A DNA stretch of 64,000 nucleotides from Medicago truncatula (GCF_003473485.1 NC_053042.1:27639262-27703261), one strand, 5' to 3'; shown: positions 51,021 to 62,700, counted from the stretch's first letter. Translations and numbers: made by a program. The notes: a model not told the origin generated them from the letters alone.

Positions 51021-51845
51021 ATGTATATCATAGAACTCAAAGTTCAACAGAATTTGACAAACATGATTAATAACTACAGAAAAACAAAAAGGAAACAGTT
51101 GAACAATCATTATGAACGAAGCTTCCTCAATAAGATTTCCTTTCAAGATATGATTTGCAATCTGCAGTTGGATTCACCTATTGTGGACTCTCTGAGTATC
51201 CCTTCTCATCTGCATTCTGTCCTAAACATGAAGGTAGCCGATTTCATCTTGGACGGGAACCGGAACATTCCTCGTTATCTAATTCAAAAGAAGGAAAGTC
51301 TAGCTAGGCAGATTCTCACTGTGACTCTCCCTACAGAAGACACGTCTGAAAAGTTGAATTGGAGGGGTTCTAGTGATGGAGAGCTGACTTGTCAAATAAC
51401 TTACAGCGCTCTGCGTGTTTCTGGACCAGCTTTACGGTGGTGCAAGCTAGCTTGGAACTCTTTTGTCCCTCCCACTAGGTCCTTTGTTTTCTGGAGGTTA
51501 GCGCATAACAGGTTACCCACGGATGAAAACCTTCGTAAACGCGGTTGTAATATTGTCTCTGTGTGCTGGTTTTGTCGTCACCATGAAGAAATCTCAAATC
51601 ATATATTTTTCAGCTGTCTGGAAACACAAAAAATATGGAAGTGGCTGTGTGCAGGGACTCATCAGACCCTTGACTGTTCAGACTGGCTTCCGTTAATCTC
51701 TAGCTGTGTTGGTAATTGGAGCAAAGCGGTGCAGCAAGTCTTAATAGCAGCAGTTCTGCACACAGTTTGGAAGATTTGAATAGATCGTAATGAGCGTTAT
51801 TTCAATAATTGTAAGAATCCGGTGGACTTGGGTTTTTGTAATATC
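51021..51845 (+). pseudogene. LINE reverse transcriptase C-terminal fragment (zf-RVT), part 1
   Basis: A 252-codon frame carries the zinc-binding region of a non-LTR reverse transcriptase: LAWNSFVPPTRSFVFWRLAHN, RGCNIVSVCWFCRHHEE, SNHIFFSCLETQKIW. After VWKI an in-frame TGA stands where Trp would be usual, then IDRNERYFNN goes on. The upstream polymerase part is missing, so the LINE is 5'-truncated and dead. It is interrupted by the hAT-like element at 51846-53195 and continues at 53196. Confidence 0.85.
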
Positions 51846-52927
51846 ATTGTTGTCAAAGCGGAAACGTGGTGCGGCCACCCAAAAATTGACGTGGCACGGT
51901 ATGCGGGCGCTATTACATGACGCGGACACTAAAACTAAAAATTATACTATCTCTGTCCCTAAATATAGGAGTCTTTTGTCAAAATTACAGAGATTAAGAA
52001 AGTTGGTTGTAATATTAAATTTGTATATAATTACCATTGTTTTTACAATTTTATCCTTAAGAGAGAGAATTAATTTATGTTTTCAACATAATATTTATTG
52101 TTGATTGAAGAAAAAGATGCAAAATAAATAAGGGTATGTTAGTAAAGAAATAATTAATGCACTTGGAAATACCTAGGGATCTTATAAAAAGGGACAATTT
52201 TTTTTCTCAAAAGAATTTTATAATTAAGGACGGAGGTAGTATTATTAATAAAAGACTACTAAAATATGGAAAAAAAATGTATTTAGTATTAGTATAAATG
52301 GAAAATTAAAGATTATTATTTGTTTTTAGTATTAAATACTATTATACTTAAACATTATACTTAAATACCATAATGCTAAAAAAAAAATACTAAAATACCT
52401 TAAACAATGTACTTAAGAAACAAATTAATTGTATATACTTATTAATTTAATAACTATATATCATACTATATTTTTTTGATAAAGACAAGTAATATATTAT
52501 GCCATAATTTAAAAACAATATACTATACTATGTATTATTTACTATTCCTTTAAAAAAAAGTATTATTACTATTAATTTAGTAAAACAAATTTTTTTTTTT
52601 TTTGAAGGAAACAAATTATTATTATATGAGTGTGACTTTTTTAAAATCACACTAGTAATTAAATTAATATTTAATAGGGAGTGGTGCCTTCTCAAAAGAC
52701 AAACAGGGAGTAGAGTAGTGGCTAGTGGGTTACAGTTGTCCTCTGTCCAACCACTCACATGCTAAAACGTGTGTTTTTTCAATAGGGAGTCAAAAATAAA
52801 ATAAAAGAGACAAAGAAAAGGTGGGTTACAACTGTTCTCTTCAACCATTCATGTGCTAAAACGTGTCTTTTTTCAAAATAATAAACAAAAAACTGCATCT
52901 TCTTCCCCTTCTCTCTCTCTCTCACTC

Positions 52928-52972
<45 letters not shown>

Positions 52973-53195
52973 CAACTCGCCGCAAAACAACCTTGAAAAC
53001 ACCAAAATGGAAACAACCTTCAAACACCAAAATTTGGAGAAAGCGGCCGCTTTGACCCGCTCCGCCTCACAGAAATGCGGCCGCGAAACCCGGTTTCGTT
53101 CCGCTTTTGCCTAACGCGTGACTCAGTCGCGTTCTGACGCGCTAGGCTGTTTTCAGCCGCGATCGCGCCACATTAGGCCGCTATTGACAACAGAG
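51846..53195. mobile_element. hAT-like element (1.35 kb) inside the LINE
   Basis: The 8-bp duplication GTAATATC lies at 51838-51845 and 53196-53203. The ends ATTGTTGTCAAAGCGG and CCGCTATTGACAACAGAG are imperfect inverted repeats. With the element removed, the flanking LINE reads GFCNIWIESDSLQLV, a normal RNase H segment, which supports the borders. Contents are GC-rich edges (GCGGCCGC-type words near 53040-53180), a Stowaway-like MITE, and a (CT)n run at about 52904-52968. No transposase frame was found. Confidence 0.8.
51947..52239. mobile_element. Stowaway-like MITE nested in the hAT-like element
   Basis: The ends CTATCTCTGTCCCTAAATATAG and GGACGGAGGTAG are inverted and diverged, with TA on both sides (51945-51946, 52240-52241). 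Confidence 0.7.
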
Positions 53196-53574
53196 GTAAT
53201 ATCTGGATCGAAAGTGACTCTTTACAGCTAGTTAGTGCCTTCAACAAAGATGATAATGTTCCGTGGCAAATTAGAAACTGGTGGAATAATTGTAAGAATA
53301 TGGCGAAGGGCTTGAAGCCTTGAACACTATATGTACGCACATTCCTAGGGAGGGGAATCAAGTAGCGGATGCTTTAGCTAAAAATGGACATGGCTTGCGA
53401 AGTTATACTACTCAATGGTGGAATGATCCCCCTTTATTTTTAGAAGTTTTGCTTTTTAGAGATAGTACTAGATTGCCTTTTTCTAGGCCTTCCTCTTTGT
53501 AATCCTTTGGTATTCGGTTCAGACATCTCCTGGCTTTTTTATATCATTTTAAGTGCTTTGATAAAAAAAAAAAA
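53196..53574 (+). pseudogene. LINE fragment part 2: RNase H-like end and poly(A)
   Basis: The frame after the duplication reads WIESDSLQLVSAFNKDDNVPW and then, after a frameshift near 53300, CTHIPREGNQVADALAKNGHG, the typical end of the RVT_3 RNase H-like domain of plant LINEs. A poly(A) run at 53563-53574 marks the 3' end. Confidence 0.85.
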
Positions 53575-53717
53575 TCTGCGGGAGCTTCATCATGACATAC
53601 AATGAACATGCCGGAATAAATAGGCATGCTTTTAATTATGTATAGCGGTAATCTACATCATACTTGAACCCAATTTTGTTGTTAAATTGTGAAGTCAACC
53701 CCAAGTTTATGAGGTTA

Positions 53718-53925
53718 AGAGCCTATTTGGATGAATAACTTAATTAAGCACTTAAAGCATAAGCCCTTATCATATAAGTTATTATGTATAAGCTATTTCT
53801 ATAACAAAAGATAAAATAAATTCAAACTGTTCTCATATATGCTATTTTTATAAACTATCTTGGAGAGCTTGTGGAAATAAGTTAAAAATAGCTTACGAAC
53901 ATGCCATAAATTGTTTCATACCACC
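53718..53925. mobile_element. Tourist-like MITE, incomplete
   Basis: The left end AGAGCCTATTTGGATGAATAAC follows TTA. The body shares ACTTAATTAAGC, TATAAGCTATTTCTATAACA and AAGATAAAATAAA with the element at 60530-60763 in the opposite orientation. The right terminal repeat was not found. Confidence 0.5.
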
Positions 53926-53929
53926 CCAC

Positions 53930-54434
53930 ACACCAGTTTTGTTTTCTTACAACTTATAAACAAGCAAACAACTCTAAGGAGATTATTTAAAGATTAAGAG
54001 ACAATAAAGTGAATGAAATATCTGTTAATCCAGAAAGAATGAAAACAAAATACAAGAAATTAAGGAAAAAGCTGATTTGAACCATACATTATGAAATTTG
54101 TATGCTTAGCTTCATGTATCAGCGAACGTACAACTAACTTGGCATAACATCTAAATCCCATTTTCAATCATATAATGTAATGTGTGGTTGCATAGGTAAG
54201 AACCAATAACTCTAACTAACAAACTAATGAAGATAAATAACACATCAATTTCTGAACGTGAAAATTTCATTAACCATTACTTAACCATGATCCATGGAGT
54301 CACCCAGAAATCAAAGCATGAATGAAACAAAATAAATAACAAAAACAAAAATTAACATAAAAGTTGGGATTGAATCTCGGACTCATACTCAAATGACATA
54401 GTAGAGCATCTACATCCAAGTCCAAGTATTAGAA
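53930..54434. other. Spacer, 3' side of the F-box gene
   Basis: The part from about 54240 on is the presumed 3' UTR of the F-box gene and has a diverged copy at about 56815-56961. No further gene is seen. Confidence 0.5.
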
Positions 54435-55565
54435 TCAAGGAGATATCAAACTTTCAACATAGACAGTGGATTCTACAGAACTCCAGTCTTGCATCTTGAA
54501 TTTCTTTATAGTATCATTTTTGGAATTGTAAGCAGCCATCCCCCGTTTACCATTCTGCATAAAGGCGAGCAGCATATGGCCATCGTCCTCAAAAACATAT
54601 AATATCTTGGTAATACGGAAACCACCAAAGTAAGGAACATGAATAAATTTAACCCAAGACTCTTTATTTCCATATTCCTTCATAAGCCAAACATCAATAA
54701 AAGAGTAAGAATTAGCAAATACGCACAGGCAATCCCTCATCATACCCAAGGTCAACTTATCTATAATTCCATAGTTAGGTTGTTGAATCTCTTGGTAACA
54801 CTCTTTTTCTAAATCAAGTGAAACAATGACACTCGAGAAATTACCTCGAGACACAACATTAGAATAAGCGAACCAATTAACTGTGCCGTTGACGATTATT
54901 CCCGGTCGATAATGAGGGAACAAAGCGGGGAAATCCTTAATCCTTCTCCATGAATGTGTGCCCAAAATGTGAACTTTCACTTGAGTTTTGCAATCATATT
55001 TTGTGTCAATTCCATCATATTTAAAATCATAGCAAAAAACAGAAACAACCTTGTAATTATGAATGAAAGGATCATAGCCAAAAGCATATCTAGTGAAACC
55101 AAATTTTTTGGGAGGTAGTTCTAAAGTGGGTAATTTCTTTAATTTTCTAATGGAAGGGTTCCAAGTAACGGCAAGATGAGTATCAATTGCAAAACAAATG
55201 AGACCGTCGCAAGAAGCAATGAGTCGATCCATACAATCTGTATTAATGGGAGAGTAATCGAGTTGTGTGGCAGTTTCAGATGTGAAAATAGAGTCAATTG
55301 AGTAAGACATTACAGATAACTCTTTTCTTGACGAGTGCAATGAGCTTGTGACGAGGTGTTTGCGTTTGGTTGATAAGAGAAGGTGTTTCTTGAAGAATTT
55401 CTGATCCTTCGAGATTAGAGAATTCCATGACTTGCAGACGCAGCGGAATTGTAGGAGGAACTTGACAGGGAGTCTGCACAGGATTTCAACCACGAGATCA
55501 AACGGAATATGAGTCACCGGTGCAGGGAGAAGCCGCTGCCTCTTGTTTGCGATCGTTTCCACCAT
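54435..55565 (-). CDS. F-box protein, F-box/associated-domain type (376 aa)
   Basis: A single uninterrupted exon gives 376 aa from MVETIANKRQRLLP to VESLISP. Residues about 15-60 form an F-box (HIPFDLVVEILCRLPVKFLL, then RCVCKSWNSLIS), and the rest is the F-box-associated region (LIASCDGLICFAI, TWNPSIRKLKKLP, FGYDPFIHNYKVV, VNGTVNWFAY, SLDLEKECYQEI), as in the large plant At3g06240/At3g23880-like group. Such proteins bind SKP1 through the F-box and deliver a target to the SCF ubiquitin ligase; the target here is unknown. The length is usual for the family and the frame looks intact. A C-terminal fragment of a close relative lies at 56962-57083 on the same strand. Confidence 0.92.
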   Translation of the reverse strand: MVETIANKRQRLLPAPVTHIPFDLVVEILCRLPVKFLLQFRCVCKSWNSLISKDQKFFKKHLLLSTKRKHLVTSSLHSSRKELSVMSYSIDSIFTSETATQLDYSPINTDCMDRLIASCDGLICFAIDTHLAVTWNPSIRKLKKLPTLELPPKKFGFTRYAFGYDPFIHNYKVVSVFCYDFKYDGIDTKYDCKTQVKVHILGTHSWRRIKDFPALFPHYRPGIIVNGTVNWFAYSNVVSRGNFSSVIVSLDLEKECYQEIQQPNYGIIDKLTLGMMRDCLCVFANSYSFIDVWLMKEYGNKESWVKFIHVPYFGGFRITKILYVFEDDGHMLLAFMQNGKRGMAAYNSKNDTIKKFKMQDWSSVESTVYVESLISP

Positions 55566-56321
55566 CAGTGAATGGGAAGAATAAGAGGGTGCGTCGTAAT
55601 CGTTTGAGAATGAAGAATTCCAAAACTCGACTGGAAGTGAATCACTATGTGTTAGGGTTTCGGTGGAGGTGGTCGCTCAGTGTTGCTTTGTGAAGTTGGT
55701 GGAGATGATGGTACGGCGGCGTCAAGTGAAATACGATTATGTGTGTTTGGTGTGTCTAATAGTTTTTGAGGTAATTTTTTTATCTTTAAATTAAACAAAA
55801 CAATCATAACATTATGTTCCTTTTTAAATATTTAGAAGATTTTTTTTTAAAGAAAATTTAATATTTAATAGATTTTTATTTTTCTCTTTCAAAAATAGAT
55901 TTTTATTTTTAGGCTTGATTGCATATTTGGTCTATTAATTTTATTTTATATTTGTGAAAGAATGTCTATATTTTCAGAAACATGATAATATTTCTAGGGT
56001 GGTACTTTTGTTCTTGTTTACATGATAATATTGGTTTGCTTTTACATTTTTTAATGCTTTCTTTCTATATAAGTATTATTGTCTAGCTAATGTGCTTGGC
56101 GTCAAATTTCCAAATAATTATGATAGGCTCAATCAATCATTAAAACCCCGTCTTGATACTTTTTTTCTTTCGAAAACTCAATATCCAACTCAAAGATCGA
56201 CTTTGTTCTGATACTTCCATGAACACAGCTCAAATAGACACAAATTCTGCATAAATGCAAAAAAAATAGAGGACGCCAATCCCACACTGATAACAAACTG
56301 CTAAAACTCTCCTTGGCTGAA
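55566..56321. other. Upstream region of the F-box gene, no other gene seen
   Basis: AT-rich; the F-box promoter must lie in the first part. No clear element except the hAT MITE that begins at 56322. Confidence 0.45.
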
Positions 56322-56595
56322 CAGGGTCGGCCTTAAGATTTTTGTTGCCCTGGGCAAAACAATAAATTGTGCCCTTTTAATTTATTCAAATATTTTTCTT
56401 CTTGCATTTTTTTTGTTGCAAAATATTCATTTATAATCAAAGTTATCTAAAAATATTTTTAAATAGAATTAATCAAAGCAAATTAAAAAGGAATATATAT
56501 TACTAACTACTAAGTAAAAATGATAATTTTGGTGCCCCTAAAAAAATGGTTCCCTGGGCTGCCGCCCCTCAAGCCCACCCTCAGGGCCACCCCTG
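56322..56595. mobile_element. hAT-type MITE (274 bp)
   Basis: The left end CAGGGTCGGCCTTAAG and the inverse of the right end (CTCAGGGCCACCCCTG) form an imperfect inverted repeat. The flanks TGGCTGAA (56314-56321) and CGGCTGAC (56596-56603) match at six of eight bases, fitting an old 8-bp duplication. The words GTTGCCCTGGGCAAAA and CCCTGGGCTGCCGCCCC are typical of this plant repeat. Confidence 0.75.
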
Positions 56596-56961
56596 CGGCT
56601 GACTGGAGGTTACCAAACAAAAGCAAATCCACGACACCCATCTCAGACAGCGGCAAAACACAACAACACATACTCTGAAAATGAATTTTCTACTCTTATA
56701 AATCAACCAGCACCATCTAAATCAATGTGTGATTGTAACAATGTAAAATTGTAATGCATGATGAAGAACCATCAACTCAAACTACCATGCAAATGAAAAT
56801 AACATAACAAATTCAAAAAGTGGCAAATTTCATTAATTAAAAATTATCCATGAAGTTCGCAGCAGTCATAACAAACATGAAATACAATAAATATAAATTA
56901 AAATAAAAGTTGAGATTGAATGTCATGCTCAAATGACAGGACATAACTCTTATCTTTAAAA

Positions 56962-57083
56962 TCAAGGTGATATCAAACTCTCAACGTAGACTTTTGAATT
57001 TACCCAAAGCTCATTTGGAATCTGGAGACTATTTATGGTATTATTTAAATGGATATCGAAAACAAGCCATTTCAAGTTACCAC
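56962..57083 (-). pseudogene. F-box paralogue, C-terminal fragment
   Basis: The minus frame reads SGNLKWLVFDIHLNNTINSL, IPNELWVNSKVYVESLISP and a TGA stop at 56962-56964. It ends with the same VYVESLISP as the intact F-box protein at 54435. The downstream (plus-left) sequence to about 56815 also matches that gene's 3' flank (TTCATTAA, AAAGTTGRGATTGAATSTC, CTCAAATGACA). The rest of the gene is missing. Confidence 0.8.
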
Positions 57084-57127
57084 TCACTCTTTGTCAACAT
57101 ATATTACATTTATAACGGCTGATGTTC

Positions 57128-58010
57128 CTATTGCATCTTATATTGCAGGACATCATCTTTTGTAGGTAATGCAGAAATTGCCCCTCTCTTGGTCACCATG
57201 ATCGCGCCACATACACGGGCGAAATATAATGCTTTCCGGAGACGTTTCTCATCCTTGAAAATACTTGGGTCAGAAGCTATGTAGTAGAGAATCCCACTAA
57301 CAAATGCATCACCAACACCAGTTGTGTCAACAGGTTCAACATTTAAACCTCTAACTTCGCCCTTAAAATCGTTGGTGTAATATCTACAACCCTCCGACCC
57401 ACTGGTAACAATTAGAAGCTTGAGAGTAGGGTGAAAAAGCTTTTTTTTTTACATCATCATCATCACAAGGATCACCAGCATCAATCAAATGAGTGATCTC
57501 ATCTTTGCTGATCTTTATGACATCGGCTAGATTCCATATGCTCATTATACCCTTTCGAGCAGCCTCGGCCGATGGCCATAGTTCCAATCTCAATTTCGGA
57601 TCATACGAGAGAATGCAATCACAGGTTTTAGCAAAACTCAAGGCAGCAAGATAAGACGCCTTGCATTGCTCATCAATCAAACCGATGGAACCATAATGGA
57701 ATATTTTAGCCTGCAATCAGTATTAAATTAAAATTATACAGACTTAAACCATCGGTCTTTATGGCCACATTTTATAAACAGAGATGGAAATTAAAGGCAC
57801 CTTCTTGATGAGTTTACGATCAACCTCTGAATACAGAAGCATATTAGCACTAGGATTTCTGAAAAGCGAGCACTCGCGCTCCCCATCAGCTCTAAGTAAA
57901 ACATAATACAATATGGTGCTGGCATTAGAATCAACCAGCATGCCAGATGTATCAACATTATTTTCCTTTAAAACATCAACCAACGTATACCCAGATTCAT
58001 CTGGTCCAAC
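57128..58010 (-). pseudogene. Fructokinase (pfkB) remnant, no N-terminus, frameshifted
   Basis: Two minus-strand exons are present: 58010-57801 and 57710-57128. The first reads VGPDESGYTLVDVLKENNVD, then a FRNPSANMLL block. The second has AKIFHYGSIGLIDEQCKAS, ILSYDPKLRLELWPSAEAA, DVIKISKDEI and, after the break, [20 protein letters not shown] with the GAGD-type catalytic loop (here GVGD) and [13 protein letters not shown] at the end. This is the pfkB fructokinase family, which phosphorylates fructose in the cytosol. The usual first ~60 residues, which hold sugar-binding parts, are missing: an unrelated exon lies in their place. A run of ten A (coding strand, + 57441-57450) where nine would keep the frame shifts the last third, and an early stop follows. 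A sequencing slip at the run cannot be excluded, but the lost N-terminus stands. Confidence 0.85.
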
Positions 58011-58175
58011 CTAAAACGCAGATGGTAATGAGTTAAGCTATCATTTTCTCAGCCAACATAGATTCACATCCCTAAAATTCAGAATACTACTGCAACTAGG
58101 TACAATCTACAAGTAAATACATGATATCAGTAGGAAAATCTTTTAAACTGAATGGAACGGGATCGAAATTGAAAC

Positions 58176-58613
58176 CTGCAATATGAAGGGACCATCGAGA
58201 GTAGTTCTCGATGTAGTTGGGAGCATGAAATCATTACGGTTATGGCTAGGAGGAAGTATACCACTGCCACAAGAATTGAGATTGGAAAACAGAAACTTCT
58301 GGAAACAGATTTCAGCCTTTTCGAGGTCATTCAAGCCATTTATCGAATCCCCTAGTTTGATAAGCTGTTGGTAAATGGGGCAATCGGAAGTCGACGGAGC
58401 CGACTGTGGAGGAGTATGTAGGGAGTGGTCATCGGAATCGCCAGAGATTTCGACTGTTTTCGAGGGAAGTGACTGCCTTTCCCATGGTTTTGTTTTGCTT
58501 TTTTTTTTTCTTTTCTTCTTTTCAGTTGTACACTGTGTGTGTGCATATTTCTTCCAATCTTGACGGTTTTGCATCTTTTCCCTATCATCGGTTCTTTCTT
58601 TCCAGTTGTACAC
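58176..58613 (-). pseudogene. Captured exon of another gene (possible DUF1767/RMI1-like)
   Basis: An open minus-strand frame starts MYNWKERTDDREKMQNRQDW and runs to TTSRTTLDGPFILQ, where a GT donor (CAG|GT) at 58175-58174 ends the exon in phase 0. That phase fits the fructokinase exon at 58010. The end (RTTLDGPFILQV) recalls, from memory only, the start of the OB-fold region of DUF1767/RMI1-like plant proteins; I could not check this. The middle (YQQLIKLGDSINGLNDLEKA) is helical. A basic KKKRKKKSK stretch is present. No continuation of that gene is found in the window. Confidence 0.45.
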
Positions 58614-58729
58614 TGTCTATAATTTTTCACTAACACCTTAAAATACTCAAGCACCTAATTTTTTAAGGTCTAAATTGAAAGCACGACCAATATATTCAAA
58701 ACAATATATTTAAGTACATCGATTATTGT

Positions 58730-58758
58730 CCGTGCTTGTCGCACGGGTAGACGTCTAG
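58730..58758 (+). mobile_element. Helitron-like 3' terminus
   Basis: A stem CCGTGC (58730-58735), loop TTGTC and stem GCACGG (58741-58746) is followed, 12 bases on, by CTAG (58755-58758) and then T. A short hairpin ending near CTRR with a following T is the Helitron 3' signature. The 5' TC end was not found, so the size of the element and whether it holds the chimeric gene block are open. Confidence 0.55.
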
Positions 58759-59135
58759 TTATTAATATTATTATTGTTGTTGTTGTTTGTTGTTGTTATT
58801 GTTGATGCAATTGTGACATAATGATAATAATAATTTTGCAAAAAAAATAATAATAATAATAACATTTGTCAAACAAAAAAAAAAACAGAAAGCCACCCTG
58901 TGACTGTGAGGCTCCCAAAAAAACAGAAGCCAATTAGCTCTTTTGTTTGATCATCTTCCTCTTTTCTCCTCCCATATTCTTCGGTCTCTCTTACATTTCT
59001 CTCTGGTTTCTTTCTCTCTCCACCCCATTTCTTTCTTTCTTTCTTTGTTGTTGTTCTCTCTCTCTCTCTGCCTGGCATTACATCCATCTCCTTCTGCCTT
59101 TCTTCTCCCTTGCATGTCTCTTTTTAATTAACAAG
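58759..59135 (+). other. IQM gene leader region with microsatellites
   Basis: (TAA/TTG)n runs lie at about 58760-58865. From about 58970 the sequence is CT-rich with (TTTC)n and (CT)n, and a GT donor follows AATTAACAAG at 59136. This fits a 5' UTR exon spliced to 59779 or nearby. The transcription start is not visible. Confidence 0.45.
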
Positions 59136-59783
59136 GTATGTATAATTATGATTATGAATGCTAATTCCTTCATAAAAACTAATGATTACCATCACATTAT
59201 TATTATTAACATCGTCATTGTTGTTTTTCTTAGTTATTATTGCCATTGTGTATTATTGTTTTTAAAAACTCAAAAAAATTGGATTGTTTTTTTGTTTTTT
59301 TTCCTTGAACTCTCCAATTTCTAGAAGAAAGGAACTCCGGTAATCCGAAAGTAATGTTTCTCTGTTCCTATTATAATAATATCTTCTAATTTTCATTGTT
59401 ATTTTTTACTCAAGAATGTGCATTGTTGGTAACTTGTTTTCTGGGTTAATTTGATGACAATCAGACCTTATTATTTTTTTAATTAATGATATATTGCAAC
59501 AATGAGACAATATTGTCCCTTAATCATTCTTCTCTTTCAACAATATGTGGGTTGTTATTAATTTATTTATTGCAACAATGAGATAATATTGTCCCTTAAT
59601 CATTCTATTAAGATCTATTCTATCAACATTGGGTGACTAACTCAAAACATGTCATACTTTTATTTTTAATAAACAAATGTTCGTAAGTTGATGATTATGC
59701 TAGTTTTCAGATTTTAAATTCTGAACCTCTTGTATAAAACTCCTTCCGTATCCTTTACTTAATTAACTTTGCAAACAGGGAAG

Positions 59784-62700
59784 ATGATGCTTGAAGGATC
59801 GGTTAGCATTAATGGCCGGGAGTTGGAGACGATGCTTGCTTTTAAATCTCCCACAGAAGATGTAGAAAATGACTTATTTGGTAAACCAGTAAGCAGAAAG
59901 AGTAGAGAAAATTACGATGATTTGTCAGGATCATTTAGTAACTTGTCTGAGAAGGGCTTGTATTCCCCAGCATTGCGAGAGCCTCTGCACCATAGAGACC
60001 TAGCTGCACTTAGATTGCAGAAAGTTTACAAAAGTTTTCGAACAAGAAGACAACTTGCAGATTGTGCAGTTCTTGCAGAACAAAGATGGTTAGTTAGTTT
60101 CAATATTTCATATTTATAAGTCTTGAGCCTTTAAAATCTCCATCAAACTATAACATATAGGTGTTCAAAATCATGTTTATGTGACCAGAATAATTACATT
60201 CATATGTAACAACAGGTGGAGGGCTTTGGATTTTGCTGAACTAAAGCGCAGTTCTATATCATTTTTTGACATTGAAAAACCTGAGACTGCCGTTTCACGT
60301 TGGTCAAGGGCAAGAAGGAGAGCTGCCAAGGTAATTTTTCTCATATGATTTGTATTATCAATTAAAAAACTAGTAAATCTTTTTTGTCTCACCTTTTTTA
60401 TCCCTTGAATAATAATAGGTGGGAAAAGGTTTATCTAAGGATAGGAAGGCTCGTAAACTTGCTTTGCAGCACTGGCTAGAGGCAGTAAGTCACTCTCAAA
60501 GCTAAAATGATTCAACACACTTCAAATTAGGGCCTGTATGGATTGATTTATTTGAACTTATGAAAAGAGCTTATAGCATGTGCATAAGTTGTTTTCAGCT
60601 TACTTCCATAAGCTCTCTAAGATAGCTTTTGAAAACAACTTATAGCTTATATGAAAATTATTTTATTTTATCTTCTATTATAGAAATGTTTTATGCATAA
60701 GCACATATATAGTAAACATTTATGTTATAAGTGATTAATTAAGTTGTTTATCTAAATATCACCTTAATCTATTGATTTCTCTAATTGTTTTCAACTTGTA
60801 CAGATTGACCCTCGACATCGCTATGGCCACAACCTTCAATTTTATTATGTCCAGTGGCTACATTGTGACAGTAATCAACCTTTCTTCTATTGGTATGAAT
60901 CAAGGACAACAAAAAAATCTGTTTATTTTTAGGGTAACTTTTAGTCAAGCTAATGGAAATTTACGATCAATCTGCAAGTGTAGGCTTGATATTGGGGAAG
61001 GCAGGGAATTCTGTTCCGAGAGATGTTCTAGATTAAAGCTTCAGCAGCAATGCATCAAGTATTTGGGTCCAGTAAGTTTTCTAATTCTCTTCAATATCAC
61101 TTCTTCTTTCATCCATATGGATCAAACTCAGGCTAAAGATAGATGGTTGACCAAAGTCCGAACACTAAACAATGAGTAGGGAAAACAAATTTAAAAATAA
61201 AAGTAATATAGAACTAAGAGCCTATGTTGCACTGACACTTCAGATTGAAGATGTGTTCAGTGTCCAACACGTATTGGTGTTTGACACGACAAACATGGTT
61301 AAACTCAATTATATAATTTTCTTAAACTATTATTGATGTTGACGTGTCAATAACAGTGTCATGTCTGGTGTTTGTGTCATAGCTCATAGCTATTAGATAA
61401 CTTAACTATCAAGTAACTTGTAAAAGTAATTTTGAAATTCTTTTTAAGGAGGAAAGAACGGACTTTGAAGTAGTTATTGAGAATGGGAGGCTGTTCTACA
61501 AAAACGGAGGGAGTCCCGTTGAAAGTAAAGGAGATGCTAAGTGGATTTTTGTACTTAGCACATCCAAGACATTGTATGTTGGGCAGAAGAACAAGGGCAC
61601 ATTTCAACATTCAAGCTTCCTAGCTGGTGGAGCCACATTATCTGCTGGCAGATTAGTGGCTGATGATGGTGTTCTTAAGGTATGAATGAAAGAGAAATAA
61701 ACTGAATGATAGATCAACACATTTTATTACTTTGATTTCAGTTGTTTCCTTGTTTAACATACTAACAGTGGACTTTTCTGATTCCAAAGGCGGTTTGGCC
61801 TCACAGTGGACATTATCTCCCAACTGAAGAAAATTTCCAAGAATTCATGAAATTTCTTAGGGAGCATAATGTGGACCTTACAAATGTAAAGGTAAAACAT
61901 GACATTGTTGCATATAGTGTGAAATATATCAATCTAATGCATATTTTCTGTTAAGAGTCTCATATTCTAAGATTTCATTCATTATCTACATGACAGGAGA
62001 AATTTAAACTGCCATATTAACATAAATTCACACTCGTTATTCACTCATGGTAGTTTACATGGGATACAGATTAATAGATCATAGCTTCTTAACATGAATT
62101 CCTGTAGAAATTTATCTAATTGTGTTCTGCATTATATCTAGCTAGTCTAGAAAATAAAACTGTTCTGGAATTCTAATTGTGATTTTCTTATATCCAGAAA
62201 AACTCAATTGAAGATGATGAAACAATCAAAATGAACACGGAACATCATGTAAGAAGAAAATCTTTAGAGGCCATGCTGCATCTAAACATCGAAACCGAAA
62301 GTTCGAGCAGCACATTAGCCGAAGAGTTACCAGAGGATAGAAATGAGGATTCTACTGCTGATTCAAACCCTGATCTACCGTCTAGATTGTCAAAACGACT
62401 TGGATCGAAAATATCAAGACTCGAAATACCAGAAAGAGGCAGCATTTTCGGTCAAGTATTAGCAGTACATCGTCCAATTAGCAAATTCTATTGTCCAGAA
62501 ACAGACTCGGATTCAGAATCAGAAGGTGGTTATGAGACAGCAGAAGAATCATTTATTGAAGAAGAAGATTTTATGTTTTCAAAATCAAATTTGTTTGTTG
62601 AAGATCAAGACAATGAAGAAGAAAAGTCTATTCCAAAAGAAATGATAATGAAGAGAATAGATTCACATAAAGGAATGAAATCATATCAATTGGCATATCA

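Noticed and set aside
52779..53114. Frames on both strands over a Ser-Leu / Arg-Glu run
   Set aside because: They come from the (CT)n run in the hAT-like element.
58613..58700. TCTATAAT near 58617 as the Helitron 5' end
   Set aside because: The base before TC is G, not A, and the element would be only about 140 bp; not convincing.
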